A stretch of 10,901 bases of DNA from JACQNR01 sp049515175 (GTDB lineage Bacteria > Acidobacteriota > Terriglobia > UBA7540): contig JBEKUI010000155.1 of the NCBI GenBank assembly GCA_049515175.1, positions 1 to 10,901 on the forward strand, read 5' to 3'. Positions 1 through 6,114 of the stretch are shown in pieces; position 1 is the stretch's first letter, and every line of letters starts with the position of its first letter. Position numbers and translations under genes: made by a program. Below the pieces are notes generated by a model. It was not told the DNA's origin. It worked only from the letters and a program-made list of their open reading frames with translations, and did no database searches.

Positions 1-65
1 TCACTATCTCCCGGTGGGAGACTGGAGCTCGCCGTATCCCCCTCCCTACCGAAAGGCTATTCCGA

Positions 66-461
66 TTGTTCGTGGCAGGCGCATTGGCGAAGGTACCCTT
101 GCGGTCCCTGGCGGAAAAGTTGAAAACACCCTGGCGACAGGCCCGTGCGTCACTTAGAATCTACCTCGATCCAGATGAGAACCGCTATGAGTACAGATGG
201 GCAACCCCACCGCGCAGGCTCCCCCCGGCGATGCAGCGGCTATTCTGGGATACGGATATGCACAAGCTCGACCTGGAGCGCCACACGGATTACATCATCA
301 CCCGTGTTCTCGAAAAGGGTGAACTCGAGGACTGGAACTGGCTGCGCTGGACCTATGGCGAGGCGCGCATTGTGCGCGTAACAAAGGAAAACCGTAAGCT
401 CAATCGGCAGACGGCCCACCTATGGCAGAAAATACTGCTCACGAACGTGCGCGTCGGCTAG
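66..461 (+). CDS. DUF6922-domain protein, likely antitoxin partner of AbiEii-like toxin
   Basis: The C-terminal 75 or so residues have the DUF6922 pattern: FWDTDMHKLDLERHTDYII, then RVLEKGELEDWNWL, the TYGEA turn and a closing NRKLNRQTAHLWQKIL. Genes of this family are usually found directly upstream of AbiEii-type nucleotidyltransferase toxins, and that is the arrangement here: the stop codon lies 40 bases inside the next gene, so the two are probably cotranslated. The antitoxin role is inferred from this pairing and not from a known mechanism. The reading frame is open back to the first bases of the window, so the true start is uncertain. TTG at 66 is only the first usable codon, and the ATG at 231 would cut into the conserved domain. 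The N-terminal 50 residues (rich in R, L and K) resemble nothing I recognise and may be non-coding, or the end of a longer protein. Confidence 0.6.
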   Translation: MFVAGALAKVPLRSLAEKLKTPWRQARASLRIYLDPDENRYEYRWATPPRRLPPAMQRLFWDTDMHKLDLERHTDYIITRVLEKGELEDWNWLRWTYGEARIVRVTKENRKLNRQTAHLWQKILLTNVRVG

Positions 462-1081
462 CGTTCCCGTTCGTCCTCCGGGGTCGAGCTCTGAGGTTAT
501 GGGCATCGCTTTCCGGCCTTCCCGCTCTCGGCTCCTTTTATCTTGCTGGGGGGAGTGGACTGGCTCTCCACTTGGGCCATCGCCAGTCGAACGATTTGGA
601 CTTCTTCTCAAGGCGTTCCTTCAGGCCCGAGTTGCTGGCCCGCCGCCTTACTGACATCGCCAGTCCAGAGCACTTGAGCATGGGTGAAGGAAGCGTTGAA
701 TGCTGGATCGCAGGCTTCAAGAGTCAGTTCCTCTATTACCCGTATCGCCTCTTGCGCCCGCTGCAGAATACGAAGTACGGCTTGCTTGCAGATCCACATG
801 ACATCGCACTGATGAAGCTTGTCGCCATCGGCCAACGCGGCAGCAAGCGAGATTTCGTTGATTTGGCCTGCTTCCTCAGGAAGTTTCCGAAGGTCTCTCT
901 GGGCGAACTGCTGGAACTCCTGCAGCGAAAGTATGGCAGCATGAACCGCGCCCATCTGCTGCGCGCCCTAACTTACTTCGCCGATGCAGAGCCAGATCCA
1001 ATGCCACGGATGCGATGGTCCCTAAAGTGGGATGAGGTCAAAAGGCAGTTGGAGGAGGCTGTCACAGACCTTTTCCGCTAA
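422..1081 (+). CDS. Nucleotidyltransferase of the AbiEii/AbiGii toxin family
   Basis: A 219-residue protein with the signature of the AbiEii/DUF1814 branch of the DNA polymerase beta-like nucleotidyltransferases. FYLAGGSGLALHLGHR at about 39-54 carries the GGS motif, followed by SNDLDFF with the metal-binding pair D58 and D60. A second conserved block around 127-148 contains K..AI..R..KRDFVDL. Length fits the family. Known relatives act as toxins in type IV-like TA or abortive phage infection systems by transferring nucleotides to cellular targets such as tRNA; the target here is unknown. ATG 422 is the only good in-frame start before the GGS motif. It overlaps the end of the DUF6922 gene by 40 bases, which supports a two-gene operon with translational coupling. 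No Shine-Dalgarno sequence is obvious. Confidence 0.85.
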   Translation: MAENTAHERARRLAFPFVLRGRALRLWASLSGLPALGSFYLAGGSGLALHLGHRQSNDLDFFSRRSFRPELLARRLTDIASPEHLSMGEGSVECWIAGFKSQFLYYPYRLLRPLQNTKYGLLADPHDIALMKLVAIGQRGSKRDFVDLACFLRKFPKVSLGELLELLQRKYGSMNRAHLLRALTYFADAEPDPMPRMRWSLKWDEVKRQLEEAVTDLFR

Positions 1082-1158
1082 GCTGGCACGAAACCTGGTC
1101 CAGTATCGCGCATGGCCCTTGAGTTTGCCTCGAGAACGTGGGACACTTAGAGAGTCTT

Positions 1159-1395
1159 ATGGCAGCACTGGATTGGTCACAATGCCTGGCAGTGGAAAGC
1201 GTTCCCGGCAAGGTGAGCGGCACATGGGTCCTGCGTGGCACGCGCATGCCGGTCGCCACGATTTTTGAAAACCTCGAGGCGGGCGCCAGCCTCGACGACA
1301 TTTTCTGCTGGTTCGACGGGCTTGACCACGAACAGGTGAAGGCGGTGATTGACTTCGCCGCCCGCAGCCTGGAGACTCCGGCGCCCACTCGCTGA
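1159..1395 (+). CDS. DUF433 antitoxin-like protein
   Basis: A 78-residue protein that opens with the typical DUF433 line LDWSQCLAVESVPGKVSGTW, followed by LRGTRMPVATIFENLEAGAS, a W-F-D-G turn and the closing helix EQVKAVIDFAAR. DUF433 proteins are small winged-helix-like DNA-binding proteins and are inferred antitoxins when next to DUF5615 genes. I chose ATG 1159 over the GTG at 1138 because the family begins a few residues before the DWSQC motif, and a weak purine-rich stretch (AGAGAG) lies just upstream. The stop codon overlaps the start of the downstream PIN-like gene by one base (TGATG), which argues for translational coupling. The pair starts 77 bases after the AbiEii-like gene and could share its transcript. 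Confidence 0.85.
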   Translation: MAALDWSQCLAVESVPGKVSGTWVLRGTRMPVATIFENLEAGASLDDIFCWFDGLDHEQVKAVIDFAARSLETPAPTR

Positions 1396-1727
1396 TGCTC
1401 GTTCTTCTCGACCAAGGCACGCCCGTTCCCCTTCGCACATTCCTTAAAGGACACACCGTCAAGACAGCGGCACAACAACGGTGGAGCACGCTCTCTAACG
1501 GCGACCTGCTGCGCGCTGCCGAGGCTGCCGGATTTCACGTGCTGCTGACGACAGACAAGAACCTTGCTTTTCAGCAAAGTTTGAAGGACTGCAAGATTGC
1601 TGTTGTCGTTCTCGGAAATCCGCAGTGGCCGGTGGCGCGACTGCACGTTCAATCGATCGTCGCGGCGGTCAACGCGGCCACTCCCGGAAGCTATGTGATA
1701 GTGAATGTTCCAGGCGAGCAAGAGTAG
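1395..1727 (+). CDS. DUF5615 PIN-like toxin
   Basis: A 110-residue protein of the DUF5615 family, a compact PIN-like fold related to VapC and Mut7-C ribonucleases. It begins LVLLDQGTPVPL with the first acidic residue D6, continues through NGDLL (D37) and the A-E-A-A-G-F helix (E43), and has LLTTDKN with D54 before VVVL. These acidic residues would form the metal-dependent nuclease centre. The gene is joined to the upstream DUF433 gene by a TGATG overlap, the standard layout of this putative type II TA pair. RNase activity is inferred from the fold; the substrate is unknown. The C-terminus (PGEQE) is short and normal, and nothing suggests truncation. Confidence 0.85.
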   Translation: MLVLLDQGTPVPLRTFLKGHTVKTAAQQRWSTLSNGDLLRAAEAAGFHVLLTTDKNLAFQQSLKDCKIAVVVLGNPQWPVARLHVQSIVAAVNAATPGSYVIVNVPGEQE

Positions 1728-1729
1728 CG

Positions 1730-1750
1730 CGGACCTGTTTTGGAGGTCCG
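1730..1750 (+). terminator. Possible weak hairpin terminator after the DUF433-DUF5615 pair
   Basis: CGGACCT (1730-1736) and AGGTCCG (1744-1750) form a perfect 7-bp stem with a 7-base loop, starting two bases after the DUF5615 stop codon. No T-run follows, so rho-independent termination would be weak. The remaining 220 bases up to the HNH gene show no supported feature on either strand. Confidence 0.35.
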
Positions 1751-1970
1751 TGACTTTCAGCTTCAAATCCTCGCGTTCTCATCGACGGACAAACGCACGC
1801 GATCAATGGCCAGCCCGCACCGGCTCTCCTGTTCGGCGGCGTCCACGCCCGCGCACTCAGTCAGCCAATCTGACGTGACCGGGGGTTTTTGCATCAGGTG
1901 GTATGAAAGAGAAGGTAGTCATAAGACGACAATCGCCGCTATATGGGAAGTTCGAAAATTGGGTCGAAGA

Positions 1971-2264
1971 TTACTGCGCTCGGGTTTTGCACTTCGTGGG
2001 CGGTTTGGGCTTGCTGCACAACTTGGCGGCTAGAATGGTGTAGTTCAGCTGCCCATGCTCTTCCATGTGGCAGTGGGCACACAGACTCACAAGATTCCCA
2101 AGAGTGTCACTTCCCTGCTGGCTTTTTTTGATCTTGTGGTGGACCTGGAGATTCTCCAGCGAGCCGCACTTCTGACATCGCCATCCGTCTCGCTCTAGCA
2201 CCCGCTTCATCAACCGCCGGTAAATTTGCTTCCCAAGTTTGATCCGCTTTATCTTCCTCTGCAT
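1971..2264 (-). CDS. Small standalone HNH endonuclease
   Basis: A 97-residue HNH nuclease. The zinc-binding ribbon is visible as C30-x2-C33 and C62-x2-C65, with the active-site region LQVHHK (H42, H43), the central asparagine in LGNLVSLC (N57) and the final CHMEEH (H66, H70). A basic N-terminal helix (QRKIKRIKLGKQIYRRLMKR) precedes the domain. I chose ATG 2264 because GGGAAG sits six bases before it; the frame could extend to a TTG at 2306. The protein is all domain, with no recognition or transposon module attached. Such standalone HNH genes may be homing-type nucleases, phage-derived nicking enzymes or McrA-like restriction remnants, and the sequence does not decide between these. It is transcribed away from the DUF1778-GNAT pair. 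Confidence 0.85.
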   Translation of the reverse strand: MQRKIKRIKLGKQIYRRLMKRVLERDGWRCQKCGSLENLQVHHKIKKSQQGSDTLGNLVSLCAHCHMEEHGQLNYTILAAKLCSKPKPPTKCKTRAQ

Positions 2265-2485
2265 TCTGCGCTTCCCGAATGCCGCCCGTGATCGATTTCC
2301 GAGCAAGGCCCAGCGAGCTCAACGGAGTATGGGTCCAGGGAATAAGGCGTAGAAGGCTGCGAACCACTCCAATCCAGAATTCCTACTGCGGCTTCTCGCT
2401 AGCAGAAGGCTCGGATGAACCAGCGTAGCGTTTGGGCGAAGGACAGCCAGAACCACAACGACGACCGCCTTCGAGTACGCCTCGC

Positions 2486-2514
2486 TTGATCTTTCCGGCA
2501 ATTTGCCGTACACT
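2486..2514 (+). promoter_or_regulatory. Sigma-70 promoter with palindromic operator for the DUF1778-GNAT operon
   Basis: TTGATC (2486-2491) and TACACT (2509-2514) are separated by exactly 17 bases. Transcription would start near 2521, about 16 bases before the antitoxin ATG. The spacer contains a perfect inverted repeat, CGGCAA-T-TTGCCG (2496-2508), ending flush against the -10 box. DUF1778 antitoxins have ribbon-helix-helix DNA-binding ends and are known to repress their own promoters, so this palindrome is a natural operator candidate; that role is inferred from position and symmetry. Confidence 0.6.
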
Positions 2515-2536
2515 GCTTTGCATCGGGAGGATCCCC

Positions 2537-2824
2537 ATGCCACATGCGCTCAAAACTACCAGGCCGTCCAAGAAACGGGAGCGTCTCGAGGCCAGGGTTA
2601 CCGTGGACCAGAAGCGTTTGATCGCACGTGCGGCCAACCTGCGTGGAACGTCAGTGACAGACTTCGTTGTCGTAAGTGCCCAGCAGGCTGCAAAAGAGAC
2701 GATCAAAGATTTTGAGATGTTGAGCCTGCGAGACGAAGCGCGCGAAGTATTCGTAAACGCCATTCTGAACCCTCCCGCACCCAACAAGGCGGCGCGAATT
2801 GCGGCAGCGCGCTACAAAGAGTAA
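2537..2824 (+). CDS. DUF1778 (TacA-type) ribbon-helix-helix antitoxin
   Basis: A 95-residue antitoxin. The N-terminal half has the DUF1778 ribbon-helix-helix pattern: RLEARVTVDQKRLIARAA for the strand and first helix, then LRGTSVTDFVVVSA for the turn and second helix. The C-terminal half (LSLRDEAREVFVNAILNPP, then PN and a final AAARYKE) matches the tail that wraps over and blocks the acetyltransferase toxin in TacA/AtaR-like proteins. ATG 2537 is fixed by a strong ribosome site, GGGAGGA at 2525-2531, five bases upstream. An upstream in-frame GTG-type extension would run through the promoter and is not needed. The toxin gene starts 11 bases downstream. Autorepression through the palindrome at 2496-2508 is likely. 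Confidence 0.9.
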   Translation: MPHALKTTRPSKKRERLEARVTVDQKRLIARAANLRGTSVTDFVVVSAQQAAKETIKDFEMLSLRDEAREVFVNAILNPPAPNKAARIAAARYKE

Positions 2825-2835
2825 TGGGGCTGTGA

Positions 2836-3357
2836 TTGCCACAAGAGGAGAACAAGCTGAAGTTCTTCATCGAGCCGCTCGCGAAGGAACACGACCGAGC
2901 GGCTTTTTCTTGCGGTGTCAAAGCCCTCGATCAATATCTGCAGAGGCAGGCAACTCAAGATGTTAAGAAGCACGTGGCGGTGGTGTTCGTGCTGACGCCA
3001 GACGGCAAGACGATCGCGGGATTTTACACGCTCTCACAGTATGCTGTGGAGCTAGACGTCATTCCAGAGGAAATCGCCAGGAAGTTGCCGAGATACCCTC
3101 ACGTACCCGCTACCTTGGTAGGACGCCTAGCTGTAAGCGCAAATTTTCGTGGCCAGGGGCTTGGCGAAAGGTTGTTGATGGATGCTCTCTGCCGTTGCTT
3201 CAATGGAAGCAGGCAGCTAGCATCCGCCGCCGTCGTCGTGGATGCGAAGGATGATAATGCGGTGGCTTTTTACAGGAAGTACGGATTCTTGGAATTACCC
3301 AAAGTCGCGAGACGGCTCTTCTTGCCAATGGGCACGATCGAGGAGCTGTTCGGATAG
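2836..3357 (+). CDS. GNAT acetyltransferase toxin (TacT/AtaT-type)
   Basis: A GNAT-fold protein paired with the DUF1778 antitoxin. The N-terminal block FIEPLAKEHDRAAFSCG with ALDQYLQRQA is typical of this toxin group. The acetyl-CoA-binding motif A is LVGRLAVSANFRGQGLGERL (RGQGLG at about 105-110), and the catalytic tyrosine lies in FYRKYGF (145-151). Relatives stop translation by acetylating the amino acid on charged tRNA; the tRNA preference here cannot be read from sequence. The start is ambiguous: TTG 2836 is the first codon after an in-frame TGA, but a much better ribosome site (AGAGGAG, 2844-2850) stands six bases before an in-frame CTG at 2857, which would give an N-terminus of LKFFIEPL as in many homologues. 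No ATG is available. Confidence 0.9.
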   Translation: MPQEENKLKFFIEPLAKEHDRAAFSCGVKALDQYLQRQATQDVKKHVAVVFVLTPDGKTIAGFYTLSQYAVELDVIPEEIARKLPRYPHVPATLVGRLAVSANFRGQGLGERLLMDALCRCFNGSRQLASAAVVVDAKDDNAVAFYRKYGFLELPKVARRLFLPMGTIEELFG

Positions 3358-3705
3358 AGTCTACGCGAATTGCGGTTTGGGACCCGGCAGACTGAATAGA
3401 TCCTTCAGCTAGAAGCGCGCAGATGACCTTTACGGATGCGCAATATCCGAATGTGGGTATCGGGGAGCAAAGGGTATCGCTCTTTCTGTCGGACGGGCTT
3501 GTCGCCGAGGATTGCAGTTGGGCGGGTGCAAACCTACATTCAAAGAAGCCCAAATGGGCACACCTTGTGTGTCCTCAAGAATAGACCGCCCGAGAAAAAG
3601 AGGTGGTGTCCGCCAGCTCGCGCCCTCCTTTGTCCACATGACGAGGGCGCACGCACAGACGGAGTTTCGGCAGCTTTGGTGGAGTCTTGACACGCCTGGT
3701 GTTGA
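3358..3705. other. Intergenic region, no supported gene
   Basis: About 350 bases between the GNAT gene and the left IS end. Several short open frames exist on both strands, for example 3436-3690 and 3512-3712 on the plus strand, but they overlap one another, lack ribosome sites and have no recognisable domain. A short GCCCaaatGGGC inverted repeat lies at about 3545-3556. The last stretch contains TTGACA at 3687-3692, but no good -10 box follows. It may be decayed coding sequence cut by the IS insertion. Confidence 0.4.
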
Positions 3706-3723
3706 CCCCTAGCAGCCCGTGGT
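3706..3723 (+). repeat. Left terminal inverted repeat of the IS
   Basis: CCCCTAGCAGCCCGTGGT, the exact reverse complement of 5261-5278. The next bases (GAAAG on the left, AGAAAT read inwards from the right) remain similar but not identical. Confidence 0.85.
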
Positions 3724-3856
3724 GAAAGTGGGGAGTGTCTGGGAGAAGGGTGGTTGTGGAGCGAAGGGAGAGGGGGCAGGTGCGAGGGTTTCAGCACAAA
3801 TGGATTAATCTGATAAAAGATATTACAAGATGCTGGAATTGCTATAGAATGCTGAC

Positions 3857-5275
3857 ATGGCCATGGGCACTCACGAGGAACAGAAGCAGCAAGAGGAGTT
3901 GTGGATACCCTGCACCGCGCTGCCCCAAGGGGCGAGCCACCCGTTCTACCAGCGGTTGAATCAACTGCTGGAGGGGAAGGGTTTTGACGCGTATGTGGAA
4001 GGGCGGTGCCAGCGCTTCTACGCGCCGAAGATGGGGCGGCCGAGTCTGGCGCCAGGGATGTCTTTCCGGCTGCTGTTGATCGGCTACTTCGAGGGCATCG
4101 ACTCGGAGCGAGGGATGGCCTGGCGGGCGAATGACTCGCTGGCGCTACGGCGGTTTCTGCGGGTGGGGCTGGAGGAGTCGGCGCCGGACCACTCGACGAT
4201 CTCGCGCACGCGGCGGCTCATCGATCTGGAGACGCACCGCGAGGTGTTCGCCTGGGTGCTGCGGGTGCTGGCGGAGAACGGGCTGCTGAAGGGGGAGACG
4301 TTGGGGATCGACGCCACAACGCTGGAGGCGAACGCGGCGCTGCGTTCGATTGTGCGGCGGGATACGGGCGAAGGGTATCAGGAATTTCTGAAGCGGCTGG
4401 CGATGGAGTCGGGCATCGCGACGCCGACGCGCGAGCAGTTAGCGAGGCTGGATCGGAAGCGGGCGCGCAAGGGGTCAAATGAAGAGTGGGAACACCCGCA
4501 CGACGCGGACGCGCGGATTGCCAAGATGAAGGACGGGCGCACGCACTTGGCGCACAAGGTGGAGCACGGGGTGGACCTGGAAAGCGGCGCGCTGTTGGCG
4601 ATGACGATCCAGCCGGCGAATCGGGGCGACACGGAGACGGTGCCAGCGACGCTGACGGAAGCGGGCGAAGCGATCGCCCAGGTAGCGAGGGAGACGAACG
4701 ACGACGAAGCGGGAGAGCGAGTGAATCCGCAAGGGCCGATCGAAGCGGTGCTGGACAAGGGATATCATAGCGGCGCCGTGCTGGTGGACATGAAGGAGCG
4801 AGAGGTGCGGAGTTATTGCTCGGAGCCGGATCGAGGGCGGCGGCGGTGGAAGGGAAAGCCAGAGGAGCAAGCGGCGGTGTATGCCAACCGGCGACGCATT
4901 CGGGGCGACCGCGGGAAACGATTGCTGCGGCAGCGGGGCGAGAAGATCGAGCGGAGCTTTGCGCACCTGTATGAGACGGGCGGTCTGCGGCGAGTTCACT
5001 TACGGCAGCACCCGAACATCCTGAAGCGGTTGCTGGTGCATGGGGCGGCGTTCAACTTGGGACTGGTGATGCGGAAGATTTTCGGCAAAGGGACGCCACG
5101 CGGGCTGCAAGGCGACCGCGCCGAGCTGCTTTGGGCCTCTTGGCGCCTGCTGAGCGCAGTCATGACCTCTCCAACACTTTGGGGCGCTCCCGGCGAGCAT
5201 CCTCCTCACTTCCAGCCCCCAGGCTCCACAATGTCCGGTCCACTCGAAATGAGCATTTCTACCACGGGCTGCTAG
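3857..5275 (+). CDS. DDE transposase, 472 residues
   Basis: A full-length transposase. The N-terminal region (about 55-125) has the DUF772-like pattern: RPSLAPGMSFRLLLIGYFEG, then SERGMAWRANDSLALRRFL and PDHSTISRTRR. The DDE core shows D152 in LGIDATTLEANAALRS, D300 in AVLDKGYHSG and E365 in GEKIERSFAHLYETGGLRR, spaced as in IS4/IS5-superfamily enzymes (RNase H fold). The charged insert between D152 and D300 (KRARKGSNEEWEHPHD and neighbours) is typical of this group. It would catalyse cut-and-paste movement of the element. ATG 3857 precedes a second ATG at 3863; a TATAGA-like -10 box lies at 3843-3848, so the message may have almost no leader. The last 55 residues after GLQG look like read-through into the IS end, and the TAG stop falls in the terminal CTAG. 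Confidence 0.92.
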   Translation: MAMGTHEEQKQQEELWIPCTALPQGASHPFYQRLNQLLEGKGFDAYVEGRCQRFYAPKMGRPSLAPGMSFRLLLIGYFEGIDSERGMAWRANDSLALRRFLRVGLEESAPDHSTISRTRRLIDLETHREVFAWVLRVLAENGLLKGETLGIDATTLEANAALRSIVRRDTGEGYQEFLKRLAMESGIATPTREQLARLDRKRARKGSNEEWEHPHDADARIAKMKDGRTHLAHKVEHGVDLESGALLAMTIQPANRGDTETVPATLTEAGEAIAQVARETNDDEAGERVNPQGPIEAVLDKGYHSGAVLVDMKEREVRSYCSEPDRGRRRWKGKPEEQAAVYANRRRIRGDRGKRLLRQRGEKIERSFAHLYETGGLRRVHLRQHPNILKRLLVHGAAFNLGLVMRKIFGKGTPRGLQGDRAELLWASWRLLSAVMTSPTLWGAPGEHPPHFQPPGSTMSGPLEMSISTTGC

Positions 5276-5278
5276 GGG
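5261..5278 (-). repeat. Right terminal inverted repeat of the IS
   Basis: ACCACGGGCTGCTAGGGG, the exact reverse complement of the left end. It contains the transposase stop codon (TAG, 5273-5275). Confidence 0.85.
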
Positions 5279-5530
5279 GCTTAAATACCCGGTTGGACGA
5301 ATTTGCCAGGAAGATATCAGATACTGCGGGACTTCAGTACGAGTTCGCAGGTATAAGCTTTTGGCCTAGGCAATCGTTCCCGCCCCGCGCGATTTCAGAC
5401 TTTAGACTAGAGAGGAAAATAAATACTGACCGAGATGAAAACAAGTACTTCTCCAGGGCACCTATTCATACCGATGACCATTTCAATCTACTTCAAGAAA
5501 TAGAATCAGTTTTTCATGGCCTGACCTGTG
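5279..5530 (+). pseudogene. Fragment of an unrecognised protein-coding gene
   Basis: Immediately after the IS, the plus-strand frame reads as plausible protein for about 80 residues: RLDEFARKISDTAGLQYEFA, then ISFWPRQSFPPRAI, ERKINTDRDENKY and HTDDHFNLLQEIESVF. The composition is distinctly more AT-rich than the transposase beside it. The open frame continues upstream only as the tail of an IS frame and, in the joined pre-insertion sequence, would meet a TGA at 3703-3705, so no start can be given. Downstream it runs on to a stop near 5631, but that part overlaps the inverted transposase remnant and is probably spurious. I do not recognise a family. It may be the middle or end of a gene broken by the IS and neighbouring deletions. 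Confidence 0.35.
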
Positions 5531-5637
5531 AGAATTCTAGAGACCAAAACAACACACATTCCAGGCACTACCCAGATTCGTATCGCCCCGGATCGCGTAA
5601 AGAAGCACCGTACGAGCGTAAGAAGCTGTAAATTGAC

Positions 5638-5781
5638 CCCCTGTAACCGCCGGCGCTTGCCCACTCCGATCAACTTCCGCATGATCAGCGCCAGGTTGAA
5701 GCCGCTCGCCTGCACCAGTAGCCGTTTCAGGATGTTATGCCCTTGCAGATGCACACGCCTCATCCCGCCGGTCTCGGTCCA
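5638..5781 (-). pseudogene. C-terminal remnant of a second, diverged transposase of the same type
   Basis: On the minus strand, about 47 codons read TETGGMRRVHLQGHNILKR, LLVQASGFNLALIMRK and LIGVGKRRRLQG. They line up with residues 372-417 of the intact transposase (YETGGLRRVHLRQHPNILKR, LLVHGAAFNLGLVMRK, IFGKGTPRGLQG). Roughly two thirds of residues match, so this is a different IS, not a recent copy. Everything upstream, including all three catalytic acids, is missing. An open frame continues from about 5793 to 5506, but sequence after LQG has no similarity. The remnant faces the opposite way to the intact IS. I could not identify its terminal repeat. Confidence 0.8.
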
Positions 5782-5802
5782 AATGGGGTTCAAGGAAATA
5801 GG

Positions 5803-5838
5803 TCCTGCCTAGTCGCCAAGGGGCGACTGATCCTGCCT
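5803..5838. repeat. Hairpin flanked by 8-bp direct repeats
   Basis: AGTCGCC (5811-5817), loop AAGG, GGCGACT (5822-5828) form a perfect 7-bp stem. The stem is bracketed by TCCTGCCT at 5803-5810 and again at 5831-5838. Compact hairpins of this sort occur as repeat families or as ends of IS200/IS605-type elements. It lies between two decayed mobile genes, so it could mark an old element boundary. Confidence 0.5.
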
Positions 5839-5865
5839 CTGCGCGGACAACGAGAACAGTTATGG

Positions 5866-6114
5866 TTAGAAGCCGTCCGGTTCAATCCCAAGTTTGTCAT
5901 TGACGGCGCAGCGGAGTTTCTGCTTGCAACCGAGGTATCGTTCCGTCGTCTGGATCGATACGTGTCCGAGCAGGAACTGAATCTGATCAAGTTCACCGCC
6001 TGCAAGGTGGCATAATCGGGCGCACCTACGCCTCAAGTCATGAGGGGCGAGCTTCTCGATCCCCGCCCGCTCGGCTGCTTCCTTTACGACTTCCCAGACC
6101 ACCTTCGGCGTCAT
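5866..6114 (-). pseudogene. C-terminal fragment of a tyrosine recombinase (phage-type integrase)
   Basis: An 82-codon frame with the last third of a tyrosine recombinase catalytic domain: LAPHDLRRRCARLCHLAGG (H25, R28), IQFLLGHVSIQTTERYLG (H51 and the DNA-linking Y60), then a normal-looking tail NDKLGIEP. The core-binding domain and the first catalytic arginine are absent, so it cannot work as an integrase. Its first ATG overlaps the TGA of the PEP-CTERM gene (6111-6114), and sequence upstream belongs to that gene, so the truncation is a DNA rearrangement and not a frameshift. The homologous part probably starts at or near the methionine (MTPKVVWEVVKEA). It may derive from the recombinase of the island carrying this region, or from an unrelated prophage or integron-like element. 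Confidence 0.85.

Larger units (their letters stand above)
3706..5278 (+). mobile_element. Complete insertion sequence with DDE transposase (IS4/IS5/IS1182-like)
   Basis: The element is bounded by an 18-bp perfect inverted repeat (3706-3723 and 5261-5278) with one long transposase gene between. Two readings of the ends are possible. Either the whole 18 bp is the terminal repeat and no target duplication is visible, or the true ends are CAGCCCGTGGT (3713-3723 / 5261-5271) and the flanking CTAG on each side (3709-3712, 5272-5275) is a 4-bp target duplication within an original CCCCTAGGGG palindrome. I favour the second because CTAG is a palindromic target of the sort used by several IS5/IS1182-like elements. 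The exact family is unresolved. Confidence 0.85.

Noticed and set aside
1062..1766. Minus-strand open frame of 234 codons across the DUF433-DUF5615 pair
   Set aside because: It lies exactly opposite two well-recognised genes with coupled starts; its own product shows no family and no ribosome site.
4475..4999. Minus-strand open frame inside the large transposase gene
   Set aside because: High-GC antisense shadow of the DDE transposase, rich in R, H, P and L, with no domain.
5131..5631. Plus-strand 166-codon frame treated as one gene
   Set aside because: It starts inside the transposase gene, crosses the IS end and runs antisense into the inverted transposase remnant. Only the middle part (5279-5530) looks protein-like.
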